Of a stretch of DNA of 64,000 nt, positions 32,028 to 40,322 are shown in pieces (position 1 is the stretch's first letter; each line of letters starts with the position of its first letter). The position numbers and the translations under genes were made by a program. Below the pieces are notes generated by a model, which was not told the origin of the DNA, did not search any database, and saw only the letters and a program-made list of their open reading frames with translations. The DNA comes from Faecalibacterium sp. I3-3-33 (lineage in GTDB: Bacteria; Bacillota; Clostridia; Oscillospirales; Ruminococcaceae): contig NZ_CP094469.1 of NCBI RefSeq assembly GCF_023347295.1, positions 1,116,001 to 1,180,000 of the forward strand, written 5' to 3'.

Positions 32028-32101
32028 TTTTGCGGAAAAATGTCTCCAAGGCGGGACGCGCAAAACGCATTTTCACAGGAGGGCTGTTTCCGGTCACGAC
32101 C

Positions 32102-32174
32102 CCTTTCCGTGAAAAAGGGCTTCCGAAAAGTCCGCAGACTTTTCGGAAGCCCAAATAAAAAATAATTCTTCCTC
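32102..32174 (-). terminator. Terminator-like family 1 hairpin, copy D, after the short pyruvate kinase
   Basis: On the minus strand the element starts at the base after the stop codon with AATTATTTTTTATTT. A perfect 16-bp hairpin follows (32117-32132 with 32137-32152, loop TGCG), then CTTTTTCACGG. Confidence 0.75.
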
Positions 32175-33128
32175 TTACATCGCCGTGCGGGCGGTGCGCA
32201 CCAGATACTCCATGGCCTGCACCGGGTACTGCCCGGCGGCGGTCTCGCCGGTGAGCATCAGGCTGGATGCGCCGTCCAGTACGGCGTTGTAGATGTCGCT
32301 CACCTCGGCGCGGGTGGGCACAGCCCGGGTGTGCATGCTGTCCAGCATCTGGGTCACCACCATAAAAGGCACCCCGGCTGCCCGGCAGGCGGCAGAAAGC
32401 TGCTTTTGGCAGCGGGGCAGCTCCCACAGGGGCATGGCGTTGCCAAGGTCGCCCCGGGCAATGACGATTTCGTCCACCAGCGGCAAAAACTCCGGCAGCG
32501 CCTGTACGCCCGCAAGGTTTTCGATTTTAGCAAGAATTTTCAGCTGCGGCGCACCGGCTTCTGCCAGCGCCTGCCGCAGGCTGCGGATATCCGCAGCGCC
32601 GCGCACAAAGGGCAGCATGACCCCGGTGACGCCGCAACCGGCGGCGATGGCAAGGTTTTCCTTGTCCTCAGCGGTCAGGGTGGGCATCTGGATGTCTGCC
32701 CCCGGTGCTGCCAGACTTTTGCGGCTTTGCAGCACGCCGCCCCGCACTACGGTGCACACGAGCGCTTCCGGCTCTGCGGTGTCCACCCGTGCCAGCAGCT
32801 TGCCGTCATCCAGCAGCAGCTCCTGCCCGGGCTGCACGCCCTGTACTAGTGCAGCAGGGCAGGGGATGCCCTGCGCGCCCAGACGCACGGTCTGCCCGGC
32901 GGTCAGGGACAGCGGCTGCGGCAGACGACCAATGCGCAATTCCGGCCCTTGCAGGTCGATGAGCAGCTTTTTGACCCCGGCTTTATGCAGCATCTCCAGC
33001 CAGTCCTTGTGCGCTGCCAGCGGCCCGTGAGAAAGATTCATGCGGATGCCGGTCATGCCGGCTTCCACCATCTGCTGCAAAAGCTTTACATCGGCACAGG
33101 CAGGGCCGATGGTTCCGTAAAAATCCAT
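32175..33128 (-). CDS. Pyruvate kinase-like protein, catalytic barrel only
   Basis: The 317-residue protein covers only the A/B catalytic domains of pyruvate kinase and stops before the C-terminal allosteric domain (usual length about 470-585). Key residues are kept: RMNLSHG (substrate Arg), DLQGPELR, AKIEN with the catalytic Lys, ARGDLG, VTQMLDSM, and LTGETAAGQYPVQA. It may convert phosphoenolpyruvate to pyruvate without allosteric control, or act on a related enol phosphate. AGGAGGA precedes the ATG. A leader with a terminator lies upstream (33201-33334). It is not a frameshifted remnant: the reading frame is intact and the stop is followed by a terminator hairpin. Confidence 0.85.
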   Translation of the reverse strand: MDFYGTIGPACADVKLLQQMVEAGMTGIRMNLSHGPLAAHKDWLEMLHKAGVKKLLIDLQGPELRIGRLPQPLSLTAGQTVRLGAQGIPCPAALVQGVQPGQELLLDDGKLLARVDTAEPEALVCTVVRGGVLQSRKSLAAPGADIQMPTLTAEDKENLAIAAGCGVTGVMLPFVRGAADIRSLRQALAEAGAPQLKILAKIENLAGVQALPEFLPLVDEIVIARGDLGNAMPLWELPRCQKQLSAACRAAGVPFMVVTQMLDSMHTRAVPTRAEVSDIYNAVLDGASSLMLTGETAAGQYPVQAMEYLVRTARTAM

Positions 33129-33200
33129 AATTCCTCCTGCAATTCGCGTTTTCTTTCTATTGTAGCATGACCGCGCAGCAAAAGATAGCCCGGCGGCACA

Positions 33201-33334
33201 TAAAAAAACACCGGAAGCTGATGCAAAGCCTCCGGTGTCTTTTTATGATGCCTTATGGGGTTTACTGCTACACTTTGCACCGCCTGCGTTCAGTACAAAG
33301 CTTACAGCTCCCTCTATTTTTAAAGGTTGTACTT
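33201..33334 (-). ncRNA. Attenuator-like leader RNA of the short pyruvate kinase gene, class unknown
   Basis: This roughly 130-nt stretch runs from a promoter to a strong terminator (ACACCGGA/TCCGGTGT stem at 33208-33238, followed by T-run) and contains no gene. The segment at 33292-33300 can pair either with 33327-33333 (AGTACAA/TTGTACT) or with 33273-33280 (GTACAAAG/CTTTGCAC). Two mutually exclusive stems suit a riboswitch or attenuator. I do not recognise the class. It could also be an independent small RNA. Confidence 0.5.
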
Positions 33335-33363
33335 AGTTTACAGCATTTCGGGCAGTTCGTCAA
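33335..33363 (-). promoter_or_regulatory. Promoter of the leader RNA / short pyruvate kinase
   Basis: TTGACG and TAAACT are separated by 17 bp on the minus strand, just beyond the yfcE stop. Confidence 0.6.
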
Positions 33364-33411
33364 GGGCTTTTTCCAGCTTTTTCCGGCAAAGACTGGAATA
33401 TCACAACATTA

Positions 33412-33957
33412 TCACAACTGTAACTGGTGGTAGCACGTGCCTTCCATAGTTTTCCAGCAGACGGTGTTTCCCTCCAAGGTCATGTAGCTGTGAGCGGTGT
33501 TTTCCTTGGGGATGCTCACGGAACCGGGGTTCAGATAAAGGTTCCCCTGTCCGAAGTCTGTCCATGCGGGCACATGGGTGTGGCCGTGGAGCAGAATGTC
33601 CCCCGGGGCAAGGGGCGGCAGATGGTTCAGGTTGAACACATGGCCGTGGGTGACGTAGACCAGCCGCTGCCCCACCGGCAGCACAGCGTAATCTGCCAGC
33701 ACCGGGAAATTGAGCACCATCTGGTCCACCTCGGCGTCGCAGTTGCCGCGCACGCACAGCAGCTTGGACGCAAGGCTGTTCAGCAGGGGGATGACCTGCT
33801 TGGGGGCGTAGTCCCGGGGCAGGTCGTTGCGGGGGCCGTGGTAGAGCAGGTCTCCCAGAAAGAGCAGGCGGTCGGCCTGCTCCCGTTCAAAGGCCTGTTG
33901 CAGCTGCTGCGCATAATAATAGGAGCCGTGCAGGTCTGATGCGATCATCCATTTCAT
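33412..33957 (-). CDS. yfcE: YfcE-type manganese-dependent phosphodiesterase
   Basis: The 181-residue protein closely follows E. coli YfcE (184 residues): SDLHGS, LGDLLYHGPRN, VRGNCDAEVDQM, THGH, HGHTH and LNPGSVSIPK are all in order. These residues bind two metal ions, usually Mn2+. YfcE hydrolyses phosphodiester model substrates; its cellular substrate is unknown. It is monocistronic, with a strong promoter upstream. Confidence 0.92.
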   Translation of the reverse strand: MKWMIASDLHGSYYYAQQLQQAFEREQADRLLFLGDLLYHGPRNDLPRDYAPKQVIPLLNSLASKLLCVRGNCDAEVDQMVLNFPVLADYAVLPVGQRLVYVTHGHVFNLNHLPPLAPGDILLHGHTHVPAWTDFGQGNLYLNPGSVSIPKENTAHSYMTLEGNTVCWKTMEGTCYHQLQL

Positions 33958-33990
33958 ATATAATGCCCTCCCTTAAAGCCGGTTTGCCTT

Positions 33991-34019
33991 ATTGTAGCGC
34001 CTGCTGTAAAAATGGTCAA
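33991..34019 (-). promoter_or_regulatory. Promoter of yfcE
   Basis: TTGACC and TACAAT are separated by 17 bp on the minus strand, 33 bp from the start codon. Confidence 0.75.
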
Positions 34020-34055
34020 GCACTTGCAAAAGTCATACTTTTGCGCCAAAACCCC

Positions 34056-34084
34056 TTGACATACCGCCTGGGATGTGGTATTCT
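34056..34084 (+). promoter_or_regulatory. Promoter of the second MATE gene and its leader
   Basis: A perfect TTGACA and TATTCT are separated by 17 bp. The start codon lies 220 bp downstream, leaving a long structured leader. Confidence 0.75.
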
Positions 34085-34089
34085 GCTAA

Positions 34090-34224
34090 GGTTGCAGCCC
34101 GCAAATGCGCAGGGTGCATATCGCGGACAGCTGCCGCGATCATAAAAACCGTGTGGATTTTTACGGCAGAATTGCTACTTTTCGCCACACAATGACCTTC
34201 CAAGGGTCATTGTGTGGCTTTTTT
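34090..34224 (+). promoter_or_regulatory. Candidate riboswitch leader of the second MATE gene, class unknown
   Basis: The leader folds into at least two upstream hairpins (GCA.CCC/GGGTGC near 34094-34118; ATCGCGG/CCGCGAT at 34119-34141) and a CCGT/ACGG stem (34149-34165). A terminator with 13-bp arms CCACACAATGACC/GGTCATTGTGTGG (34185-34217) and a T-run follows. GTGTGG (34151-34156) can pair with the terminator's first arm CCACAC (34185-34190), giving an antiterminator. The alternative folds imply ligand- or stress-controlled expression of the exporter. It does not fit the guanidine, c-di-GMP or purine consensus sequences I can recall. Confidence 0.6.
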
Positions 34225-34303
34225 GTGCGCCGGAAACCGGCTGCAAGCCGATGCTGTGCCCGCCACATTTTTACTTTTTACAGATAGCAGGTGAAATTTT
34301 TCA

Positions 34304-35638
34304 ATGAACGAAACTTTTATGAAGGAGAAGCCGGTGCTGCCGCTGCTGCTCTCGATGGCGCTGCCTAACGTGATCTCCATGCTGGTGAACAGCCTCTACA
34401 ACATCGTGGACAGCCTGTTTGTGGCGCGCATCAGCGAGGACGCCATGACCGCGTTAAGTCTGGTGTTCCCCATCCAGAATTTTTCCAATGCCATTGCCAT
34501 CGGCTTTGGCATCGGCATCAATGCCATGATCGCGCTGTATCTGGGCGCGGGCGACCGCGAAAAGGCCGAGACGGCCGCCACCCATGGCTTTGTGCTCAGC
34601 CTTGTGCACGGCGTGGTGATGATGGCGGTCAGCATCGCCATCATGCCCGGCTTTCTGCGCCGCTTTACGCAGGACGAGGGGCTGATCGCTGCCGGTATCA
34701 CCTATTCCACCATCGTGTTCCTGTTTTTGGTCGTGAACATGGTCTCGCTGGCCTTTGAAAAGATCTTTCAGGCGGTGGGCCGCATGAAGGTGTCCATGAT
34801 CGCCCTGATCACCGGCTGCGTGTGCAATATTCTGTTGGACCCGGTACTCATCTTTGGGCTGGGGCCGGTGCCTGCCATGGGCATTGCGGGCGCGGCACTG
34901 GCTACCGGCATCGGTCAGATGCTCAGCGTGGTGGTCTACCTTGTGGTCTACCTGCGCACCGAGCTGCCGGTGCGGCTGCGCCGCAGCTGCCTGCGCCCGG
35001 ATGCAATGCTGGATGGCAGACTGTACGCCATCGGCGTTCCGGCCATCCTAAATCTAGCGCTGCCCTCGCTGCTGGTCACCTTTCTCAACGGGCTGCTGGC
35101 GGCCTTTTCCCAGAGTTATGTGGTGGTGTTGGGCATCTATTATAAATTGCAGACCTTTTTGTACCTGCCCGCCAACGGCTTCGTGCAGGGCATGCGCCCT
35201 CTTATCGGCTACAACTACGGTGCGCGGGAGTACGCCCGGGTGAAAAAGCTGTTCCAGCTGACCCTGCTCATGAGCGCTGCCATCATGGCGGCGGGCACGG
35301 TGATCTGTCAGGTTGCCTCCGGGCAGCTGATGGGGCTGTTCACCCAGAACCCCGAAACCATCGCCGCCGGGCGGACTGCCTTGCGCATCATCAGCATCGG
35401 CTTTGTCATCTCGGCAGTCTCCACCACCGCTTCCGGTGCACTGGAGGGGCTAGGTAAGGGCGCAGAATCGCTGGTCATCGCGCTGTGCCGGTATGTTGTT
35501 TTCATCATGCCGCTGGCTGCACTGCTGTGCAATTGGCTGGGCGCAGACGGCGTGTGGCACGCCTTCTGGCTTACCGAGGTGCTGGCAGCGGTGGTCTCCG
35601 GTGCGGTCTACCGCCGGGCGGTCACACATAAAAAATAA
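34304..35638 (+). CDS. MATE family efflux transporter (second paralogue)
   Basis: The 444-residue protein has twelve membrane helices and a standard MATE opening (LPLLLSMALPNVISMLVNSLYNIVDSLFVARI pattern: helix, then YNIVDSLFV). A duplicated half follows with TFLYLPANGFVQGMRPLIGYNYGA near 285-308. It should extrude an organic cation or metabolite with Na+ or H+. The ATG at 34304 has a modest ribosome binding site (CAGGTG). The long upstream leader with terminator and antiterminator indicates control by a small molecule, possibly the exported substrate. Confidence 0.92.
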   Translation: MNETFMKEKPVLPLLLSMALPNVISMLVNSLYNIVDSLFVARISEDAMTALSLVFPIQNFSNAIAIGFGIGINAMIALYLGAGDREKAETAATHGFVLSLVHGVVMMAVSIAIMPGFLRRFTQDEGLIAAGITYSTIVFLFLVVNMVSLAFEKIFQAVGRMKVSMIALITGCVCNILLDPVLIFGLGPVPAMGIAGAALATGIGQMLSVVVYLVVYLRTELPVRLRRSCLRPDAMLDGRLYAIGVPAILNLALPSLLVTFLNGLLAAFSQSYVVVLGIYYKLQTFLYLPANGFVQGMRPLIGYNYGAREYARVKKLFQLTLLMSAAIMAAGTVICQVASGQLMGLFTQNPETIAAGRTALRIISIGFVISAVSTTASGALEGLGKGAESLVIALCRYVVFIMPLAALLCNWLGADGVWHAFWLTEVLAAVVSGAVYRRAVTHKK

Positions 35639-35647
35639 GAATTTCTG

Positions 35648-35676
35648 ATAGGGGCGTTTCATAACGTCCCTATTTT
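35648..35676 (+). terminator. Terminator of the second MATE gene
   Basis: ATAGGGGCGTT pairs with AACGTCCCTAT (one bulge), followed by TTTT, ten bases past the stop. Confidence 0.7.
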
Positions 35677-35679
35677 TCA

Positions 35680-35708
35680 TTGACACTACGGGAAAAGTAC
35701 GGTAAAAT
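35680..35708 (+). promoter_or_regulatory. Promoter of the AGCS symporter gene
   Basis: TTGACA and TAAAAT are separated by 17 bp. A short inverted repeat TGACA..TGTCA (35722-35736) just downstream may be a regulator site. Confidence 0.7.
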
Positions 35709-35769
35709 ATTTTTCGTGTTTTGACAAAAACTGTCAGTGCGCAAGATATTACAGAGGATGTGGAAGTAT

Positions 35770-37161
35770 ATGATCGAGACCATTGCCGCCGTCAATCAGG
35801 CGGTGAACAGCTTTATCTGGGGTATCCCCGCCATGGTGTGCATCATTGGCGTGGGGCTGCTGCTCAGTGTCCGCACGGGCTTTTTGCAGATCCGCAAATT
35901 CCCCTACGCCATCCGCACCACCGTGGGACGGATGTTCCGCAAGCGGGATGCTTCGGACGGTGCCATGACTCCCTTTCAGGCGGTGTGCACCGCGCTGGCG
36001 GGCACGGTGGGCACCGGCAACATTGCCGGTGTGGCGGGCGCTATCGCCATCGGCGGCCCGGGTGCCGTGTTCTGGATGTGGTGCTCTGCGCTGCTGGGCA
36101 TGTGCACCAAGTTTGCCGAGGTAACGCTGGCTGTGCATTTCCGGGAGCGCAGCGACACCGGCGAGTGGGTGGGCGGCCCGATGTACTATATTAAAAACGG
36201 CCTTGGTCGCCGCTGGCAGTTTCTGGCGGTGCTGTACGCGCTGTTCGGCGTGCTGACCGTGTTCGGCACCGGCAACGCAACGCAGGTGAATACCATCGTG
36301 GCGGCGGTGGATACTGCCCTGCTGGAATACGGGTTGGTGGGCGGCAGCTTTCTGCCCACCCTCAACCTCATCGTGGGCATCCTTGTGGCGGTGCTGGTGG
36401 CGCTGGTGCTGCTGGGCGGCATCAAGCGCATTGGCAGCGTGAGCGAGAAGCTGGTGCCCTTTATGGCGTTGTTCTACATTGTGCTGTCGGTGGGCGTGGT
36501 GGTGCTCAACTTCTCCCGCCTGCCCTATGTGCTGGAATCCATCGTGGCGGGTGCGTTCAACCCCGCTGCCTTTACCGGCGGCACCATCGGCAGTTTGTTC
36601 GTCAGTATGCAAAAGGGCGTTTCCCGCGGCATCTTTTCCAACGAGGCCGGTCTTGGCACCGGTTCTATCGCCCATGCCTGCGCCGATACCAAAAAGCCGG
36701 TCAAACAGGGCATGTTCGGTATTTTTGAGGTGTTTGCCGATACCATCGTCATCTGCACCCTGACCGCGCTGGTCATCCTGTGCAGCGGCACCCAGATCAG
36801 CTACGGCGCAGCGGCGGGTGCTGAGCTGACCATCTCCGGCTTTACCACCACCTACGGCGGCTGGGCGTCTATCTTTACTGCTGTGGCGCTGTGCTGCTTT
36901 GCCTTTTCCACCATCATCGGCTGGGGTCTGTACGGCTCCCGCTTTCTGGTGTTCCTGTGCAAGAGCAACAAAGTGGCGCGCCCCTTCTTTGTGGTGTATG
37001 CTCTGGTAGCCATTCTGGGCGCTACCATGGACCTTGGCCTGCTGTGGAGCATCGCCGATACCTTCAACGGCCTGATGAGCATCCCGAACCTCATTGCGCT
37101 GCTGCTGCTTTCCGGCACGGTGGTGCAGATGACCCGCGCCTTTTTTGAATCGGAGGGGTGA
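35770..37161 (+). CDS. Alanine/glycine:cation symporter (AGCS) family protein
   Basis: The 463-residue protein has eleven or so membrane helices and AGCS family marks: FQAVCTALAGTVGTGNIAGVA near 70-90, EWVGGPMYYI near 133-142, and SNEAGLGTGSIAHA near 290-303. It imports alanine or glycine with Na+ or H+. I placed the start at ATG 35770 (MIETIAAVNQ), preceded by AGAGGATGTGGAAG; a GTG 33 bp upstream gives a longer version with an extra basic segment and no ribosome binding site. It is monocistronic or continues weakly into the M29 peptidase gene, which has its own promoter. Confidence 0.9.
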   Translation: MIETIAAVNQAVNSFIWGIPAMVCIIGVGLLLSVRTGFLQIRKFPYAIRTTVGRMFRKRDASDGAMTPFQAVCTALAGTVGTGNIAGVAGAIAIGGPGAVFWMWCSALLGMCTKFAEVTLAVHFRERSDTGEWVGGPMYYIKNGLGRRWQFLAVLYALFGVLTVFGTGNATQVNTIVAAVDTALLEYGLVGGSFLPTLNLIVGILVAVLVALVLLGGIKRIGSVSEKLVPFMALFYIVLSVGVVVLNFSRLPYVLESIVAGAFNPAAFTGGTIGSLFVSMQKGVSRGIFSNEAGLGTGSIAHACADTKKPVKQGMFGIFEVFADTIVICTLTALVILCSGTQISYGAAAGAELTISGFTTTYGGWASIFTAVALCCFAFSTIIGWGLYGSRFLVFLCKSNKVARPFFVVYALVAILGATMDLGLLWSIADTFNGLMSIPNLIALLLLSGTVVQMTRAFFESEG

Positions 37162-37180
37162 GCGGCAGCTCTGCCCATAG

Positions 37181-37209
37181 TGGACAGAAACGCCGGAACG
37201 CGGTATACT
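37181..37209 (+). promoter_or_regulatory. Promoter of the M29 aminopeptidase gene
   Basis: TGGACA and TATACT are separated by 17 bp. Confidence 0.65.
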
Positions 37210-37251
37210 GAGAAAAAACAACGGTGGCTATGCACCACAGGAGGTTCTAAC

Positions 37252-38493
37252 GTGGAAAACTTTAACGAACTGCTGCAAAAGTATGCAGATTTTATCGTCC
37301 GGGTGGGTGTGAACCCGCAGCCGGGACAGACCCTGATCATCAACTGCCCGCTGGAAGGCGCTCCGCTGGCACGGCTGTGCGTGCGCAGCGCCTACGAAGC
37401 AGGTGCGCGGGACGTGCAGGTGAACTGGCAGGATGACGCCGTTACCCGCATCCGCATGGAGCTGGGCAGCGAGGAGGCACTGACCGACCACAAGGGCTGG
37501 CAGCTGCGCCGCTATCTGGACTACGCCGAGAGCGAGGGCAGTGTGTGCGTGCTGCACCTCATCGCGGACGACCCGGAACTGTTTGCCGGGCTGGACGGCG
37601 CTAAGATCAGCCGGGTGAACAGCGCCAACCGCAGCTTTATGCAGCCGTGGCGGGAGTACACCATGAACGATCGGGTGCAGTGGTCCATCGCCGCTCTGCC
37701 CGCAGAGCCGTGGGCAAAGAAGATGTTCCCGGAGCTGGACACTGCCGCCGCCATTGAAGCACAGTGGAAGCTGATCTTTGATACCTGCCGTGTGACCGGC
37801 GGCGACCCGGTAGGGGAGTGGCAGAAGCATCTGGACCGCCTGAACGAGCTGGGCGCAAAGATGAACGCCCTTGATCTGGAAAGCGTGCATTTTGAAAGCG
37901 CCAACGGCACCGACCTGACCGTGGGTCTGGCAGAACAGGCTGTGTGGGAGAGCGCCGGCAGCAAAAACGAGAAGGGTGTGCCCTTCCTGCCCAACATCCC
38001 CACCGAGGAGGTGTTCACCGCACCCCATAAAGATAAGGTGGACGGCATCGTTTACGGCACAAAGCCCTACGTCTTTAACGGACAGCTGATCAAGAATTTC
38101 CACGTCACCTTCAAGGACGGCAAGGTGGTGGAGCACGGCGCCGACGAGGGCGCAGATCTGCTGGGCCAGCTGTTGGACACCGACGAGGGCGCACGCCACA
38201 TCGGTGAGGTGGCACTGGTGCCTGCTTCCAGCCCCATCAACCGCAGCGGCAAGCTGTTCTACAACACCCTGTTTGACGAGAACGCTGCCTGCCACATCGC
38301 CTTTGGCGACAGCTACCCCGGCACCACTGTGGGCGGCACCGGCCTTTCCAAGGAAGAACTGGCAGCCCGCGGCATGAACCACTCCTCCCTGCACGAGGAC
38401 GTGATGATCGGTGCAGAGGACAGCCGTATCACCGGCAAATGCCGCGACGGCCGCACTGTGCCGCTGTTTGAAAACGGCGTCTGGGTGCTGTAA
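37252..38493 (+). CDS. M29 family (AmpS/aminopeptidase T-like) metallo-aminopeptidase
   Basis: The 413-residue protein matches thermophilic-type M29 aminopeptidases. The N-terminal half has QPGQTLIINCPLEGAPLARL near 26-45. The C-terminal catalytic half has FLPNIPTEEVFTAP (metal-binding Glu), GEVALVP, and HIAFGDSY and NHSSLHEDVMIG (His, His, Asp ligands). Two Zn2+ or Co2+ ions activate water to remove N-terminal residues from peptides in the cytoplasm. The start is GTG 37252, chosen because AGGAGG lies eight bases upstream; the earlier in-frame ATG has none. Next to an alanine/glycine symporter, it fits peptide and amino-acid use. Confidence 0.9.
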   Translation: MENFNELLQKYADFIVRVGVNPQPGQTLIINCPLEGAPLARLCVRSAYEAGARDVQVNWQDDAVTRIRMELGSEEALTDHKGWQLRRYLDYAESEGSVCVLHLIADDPELFAGLDGAKISRVNSANRSFMQPWREYTMNDRVQWSIAALPAEPWAKKMFPELDTAAAIEAQWKLIFDTCRVTGGDPVGEWQKHLDRLNELGAKMNALDLESVHFESANGTDLTVGLAEQAVWESAGSKNEKGVPFLPNIPTEEVFTAPHKDKVDGIVYGTKPYVFNGQLIKNFHVTFKDGKVVEHGADEGADLLGQLLDTDEGARHIGEVALVPASSPINRSGKLFYNTLFDENAACHIAFGDSYPGTTVGGTGLSKEELAARGMNHSSLHEDVMIGAEDSRITGKCRDGRTVPLFENGVWVL

Positions 38494-38537
38494 AAAGCCC
38501 AAAAGGGTGTGCAACTGCAAAAAAATTGCGAAAATGC

Positions 38538-38566
38538 TTGCATAAATCGCAAGAGTATGCTATATT
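38538..38566 (+). promoter_or_regulatory. Promoter of the rimP-nusA-infB translation operon
   Basis: TTGCAT and TATATT are separated by 17 bp. The inverted repeat TTGCGA..TCGCAA (38526-38552) overlaps the -35. Confidence 0.65.
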
Positions 38567-38591
38567 CTAGTAGTACGATATACTTTAACCT

Positions 38592-38630
38592 GAAACGTGG
38601 GCCGCAAGGTCCGCGTTTCTTGTTTGTTTG
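38592..38630 (+). promoter_or_regulatory. Leader hairpin with T-rich tail ahead of rimP, possible attenuator
   Basis: GAAACGTGGGCC can pair with GGTCCGCGTTTC around GCAA, followed by TTGTTTGTTT and then the rimP ribosome binding site. It resembles a weak terminator. NusA autogenously controls this operon in other bacteria, so attenuation here is possible but unproven. Confidence 0.4.
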
Positions 38631-38640
38631 GAGGTTTTTT

Positions 38641-39126
38641 ATGGCGAAGCAGTCTGGCGGCAACACCGCGCAGAGAGTGGAAGCGCTTGTCCGTCCCACG
38701 GTGGAAGGCATGGGTCTGCGCCTGTGGGATGTGGTTTTTGAGAAGGAAGGGCCGGACTGGTATCTTCGCATCCTCATCGACCGGGACGGCACCATGGATA
38801 CCGACACCTGTGCAGAGGTGTCCCACGCACTGGACCCCATTCTGGATGAGGCAGACCCCATCGACCAGAGCTATTATCTGGAAGTGGGCAGCCCCGGCCT
38901 TGGCCGCAAGCTGACCCGCCCGGAGCATTACGAGGCACTGAAGGGCCAGAAGGTGCGGGCAAAGCTCATCCGCCCCAACGCTGACGGCGTGCGGGAGCTG
39001 TCCGGCATCCTGACCGGCCGCGAGGGCAGCACCGTGACACTGGAAACCGAGAACGGCCCCGTGACCTTTGAGGTGAACGCAGCCTCCGGCGTGCAGCTGT
39101 GCGACGACGAGGATCTGTTTAACTGA
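38641..39126 (+). CDS. rimP: Ribosome maturation factor RimP
   Basis: The 161-residue protein has the RimP two-domain pattern: VEGMGLRLWDVVFEKEGPDW near 22-41, ILIDRDG, a LEVGSPGLGRKL signature near 80-91 and a C-terminal SH3-like domain. It assists 30S subunit maturation. The ATG follows GGAGG. It is the first gene of the operon with nusA 56 bp downstream, the usual Firmicute arrangement. Confidence 0.96.
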   Translation: MAKQSGGNTAQRVEALVRPTVEGMGLRLWDVVFEKEGPDWYLRILIDRDGTMDTDTCAEVSHALDPILDEADPIDQSYYLEVGSPGLGRKLTRPEHYEALKGQKVRAKLIRPNADGVRELSGILTGREGSTVTLETENGPVTFEVNAASGVQLCDDEDLFN

Positions 39127-39182
39127 GAAGTACCGTCTCTGATGGAGAAAAGAGAACAAAATATATAGGAGGAACCCGAAAA

Positions 39183-40289
39183 ATGACAGCAGCGAATAAG
39201 GACTTTTTTGAAGCGCTCTCCATGCTGGAGCATGAGCGCGGCATCACCGCAGAATACCTGATCGAAAAGATCAAGGCGGCTATCATCATTGCCGTCAAGA
39301 AGAACTACGAGGTCGAGGAGGATCACATCCGTGTGGACATCGACCCCGACACCGGCCGCTTTGACGTGGCGCTGATCCAGGACATCGTGGCAGACGAGGA
39401 CTGGTACGACGAGCACGCCGAGATCGGCGTGACCGAGGCACGTAAGATCCGCAGCAGCTACGAGGTGGGCGACCGCATCATCACCCCGCTCAAGACCCGC
39501 GATTTTGGCCGCATTGCCGCCCAGACCGCAAAGCACGTCATCCGTCAGGGCATCCGCGAGGCCGAGCGCAACCAGCAGCTCAGCGAGATCCAGTCCCGCG
39601 CACATGACATCGTGCAGGCCACCGTTACCCGCGTGGATACCGAGAAGGGCATCGTGGCGCTGGATCTGGGCAAGGGCGGCGAGGCAGTTCTGCCCCGCAA
39701 CGAGCAGGTGCCCGGCGAGGTGTACACCGAGGGCGAGACCCTGCAGGTCTACATCGTGGACGTGGTCAGCACCGAGCGCGGCCCCCGCGTGATGATCAGC
39801 CGCACCCATCCCGGCCTTGTCAAGCGCCTGTTTGAGCTGGAAGTGCCCGAGATCTTTGACGGCACTGTGGAGGTAAAGGCCATCAGCCGCGAGGCCGGTG
39901 CCCGCACCAAGATGGCTGTCTGGTCCAAGGACCCCAACGTCAACCCCGTTTCCGCCTGCATCGGCGAGCACGGCGCCCGCGTGGCCGCTGTTGTGGAAAA
40001 GCTGGGCGGCGAGAAGATCGACATCGTCAAGTGGAGCGAGGATATCTCGGAGTTCATCTCCGCAGCCCTGAGCCCCGCCAAGGTGGTCAAGGTAGAGCTG
40101 CTGCCCGGCGAGACCCGCTCCTGCCGCGTCACCGTGCCCGACCAGCAGCTGAGCCTTGCCATTGGCAACAAGGGCCAGAACGCCCGCCTGTGCGCCCGCC
40201 TGACCGGCTACAACATTGATATCCGTCCCGAGAGCGGCTACTACGGCGAGGACGAGGAGCCCAAGAAGGACGCAGCAGACGCTGAATAA
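39183..40289 (+). CDS. nusA: Transcription termination/antitermination factor NusA
   Basis: The 368-residue protein has the NusA N-terminal RNA polymerase-binding domain (1-125), S1 domain (about 133-200, with GKGGEAVLPRNEQVPGE) and two KH domains (about 205-345, with SACIGEHGARV and AIGNKGQNARLCARLTG). No C-terminal acidic repeats follow, as is normal in Gram-positives. It modulates pausing, termination and antitermination. AGGAGG precedes the ATG. Confidence 0.97.
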   Translation: MTAANKDFFEALSMLEHERGITAEYLIEKIKAAIIIAVKKNYEVEEDHIRVDIDPDTGRFDVALIQDIVADEDWYDEHAEIGVTEARKIRSSYEVGDRIITPLKTRDFGRIAAQTAKHVIRQGIREAERNQQLSEIQSRAHDIVQATVTRVDTEKGIVALDLGKGGEAVLPRNEQVPGEVYTEGETLQVYIVDVVSTERGPRVMISRTHPGLVKRLFELEVPEIFDGTVEVKAISREAGARTKMAVWSKDPNVNPVSACIGEHGARVAAVVEKLGGEKIDIVKWSEDISEFISAALSPAKVVKVELLPGETRSCRVTVPDQQLSLAIGNKGQNARLCARLTGYNIDIRPESGYYGEDEEPKKDAADAE

Positions 40290-40322
40290 GCCCGGCACCA
40301 TCTGCCGAAGGAGGGAAACCGG

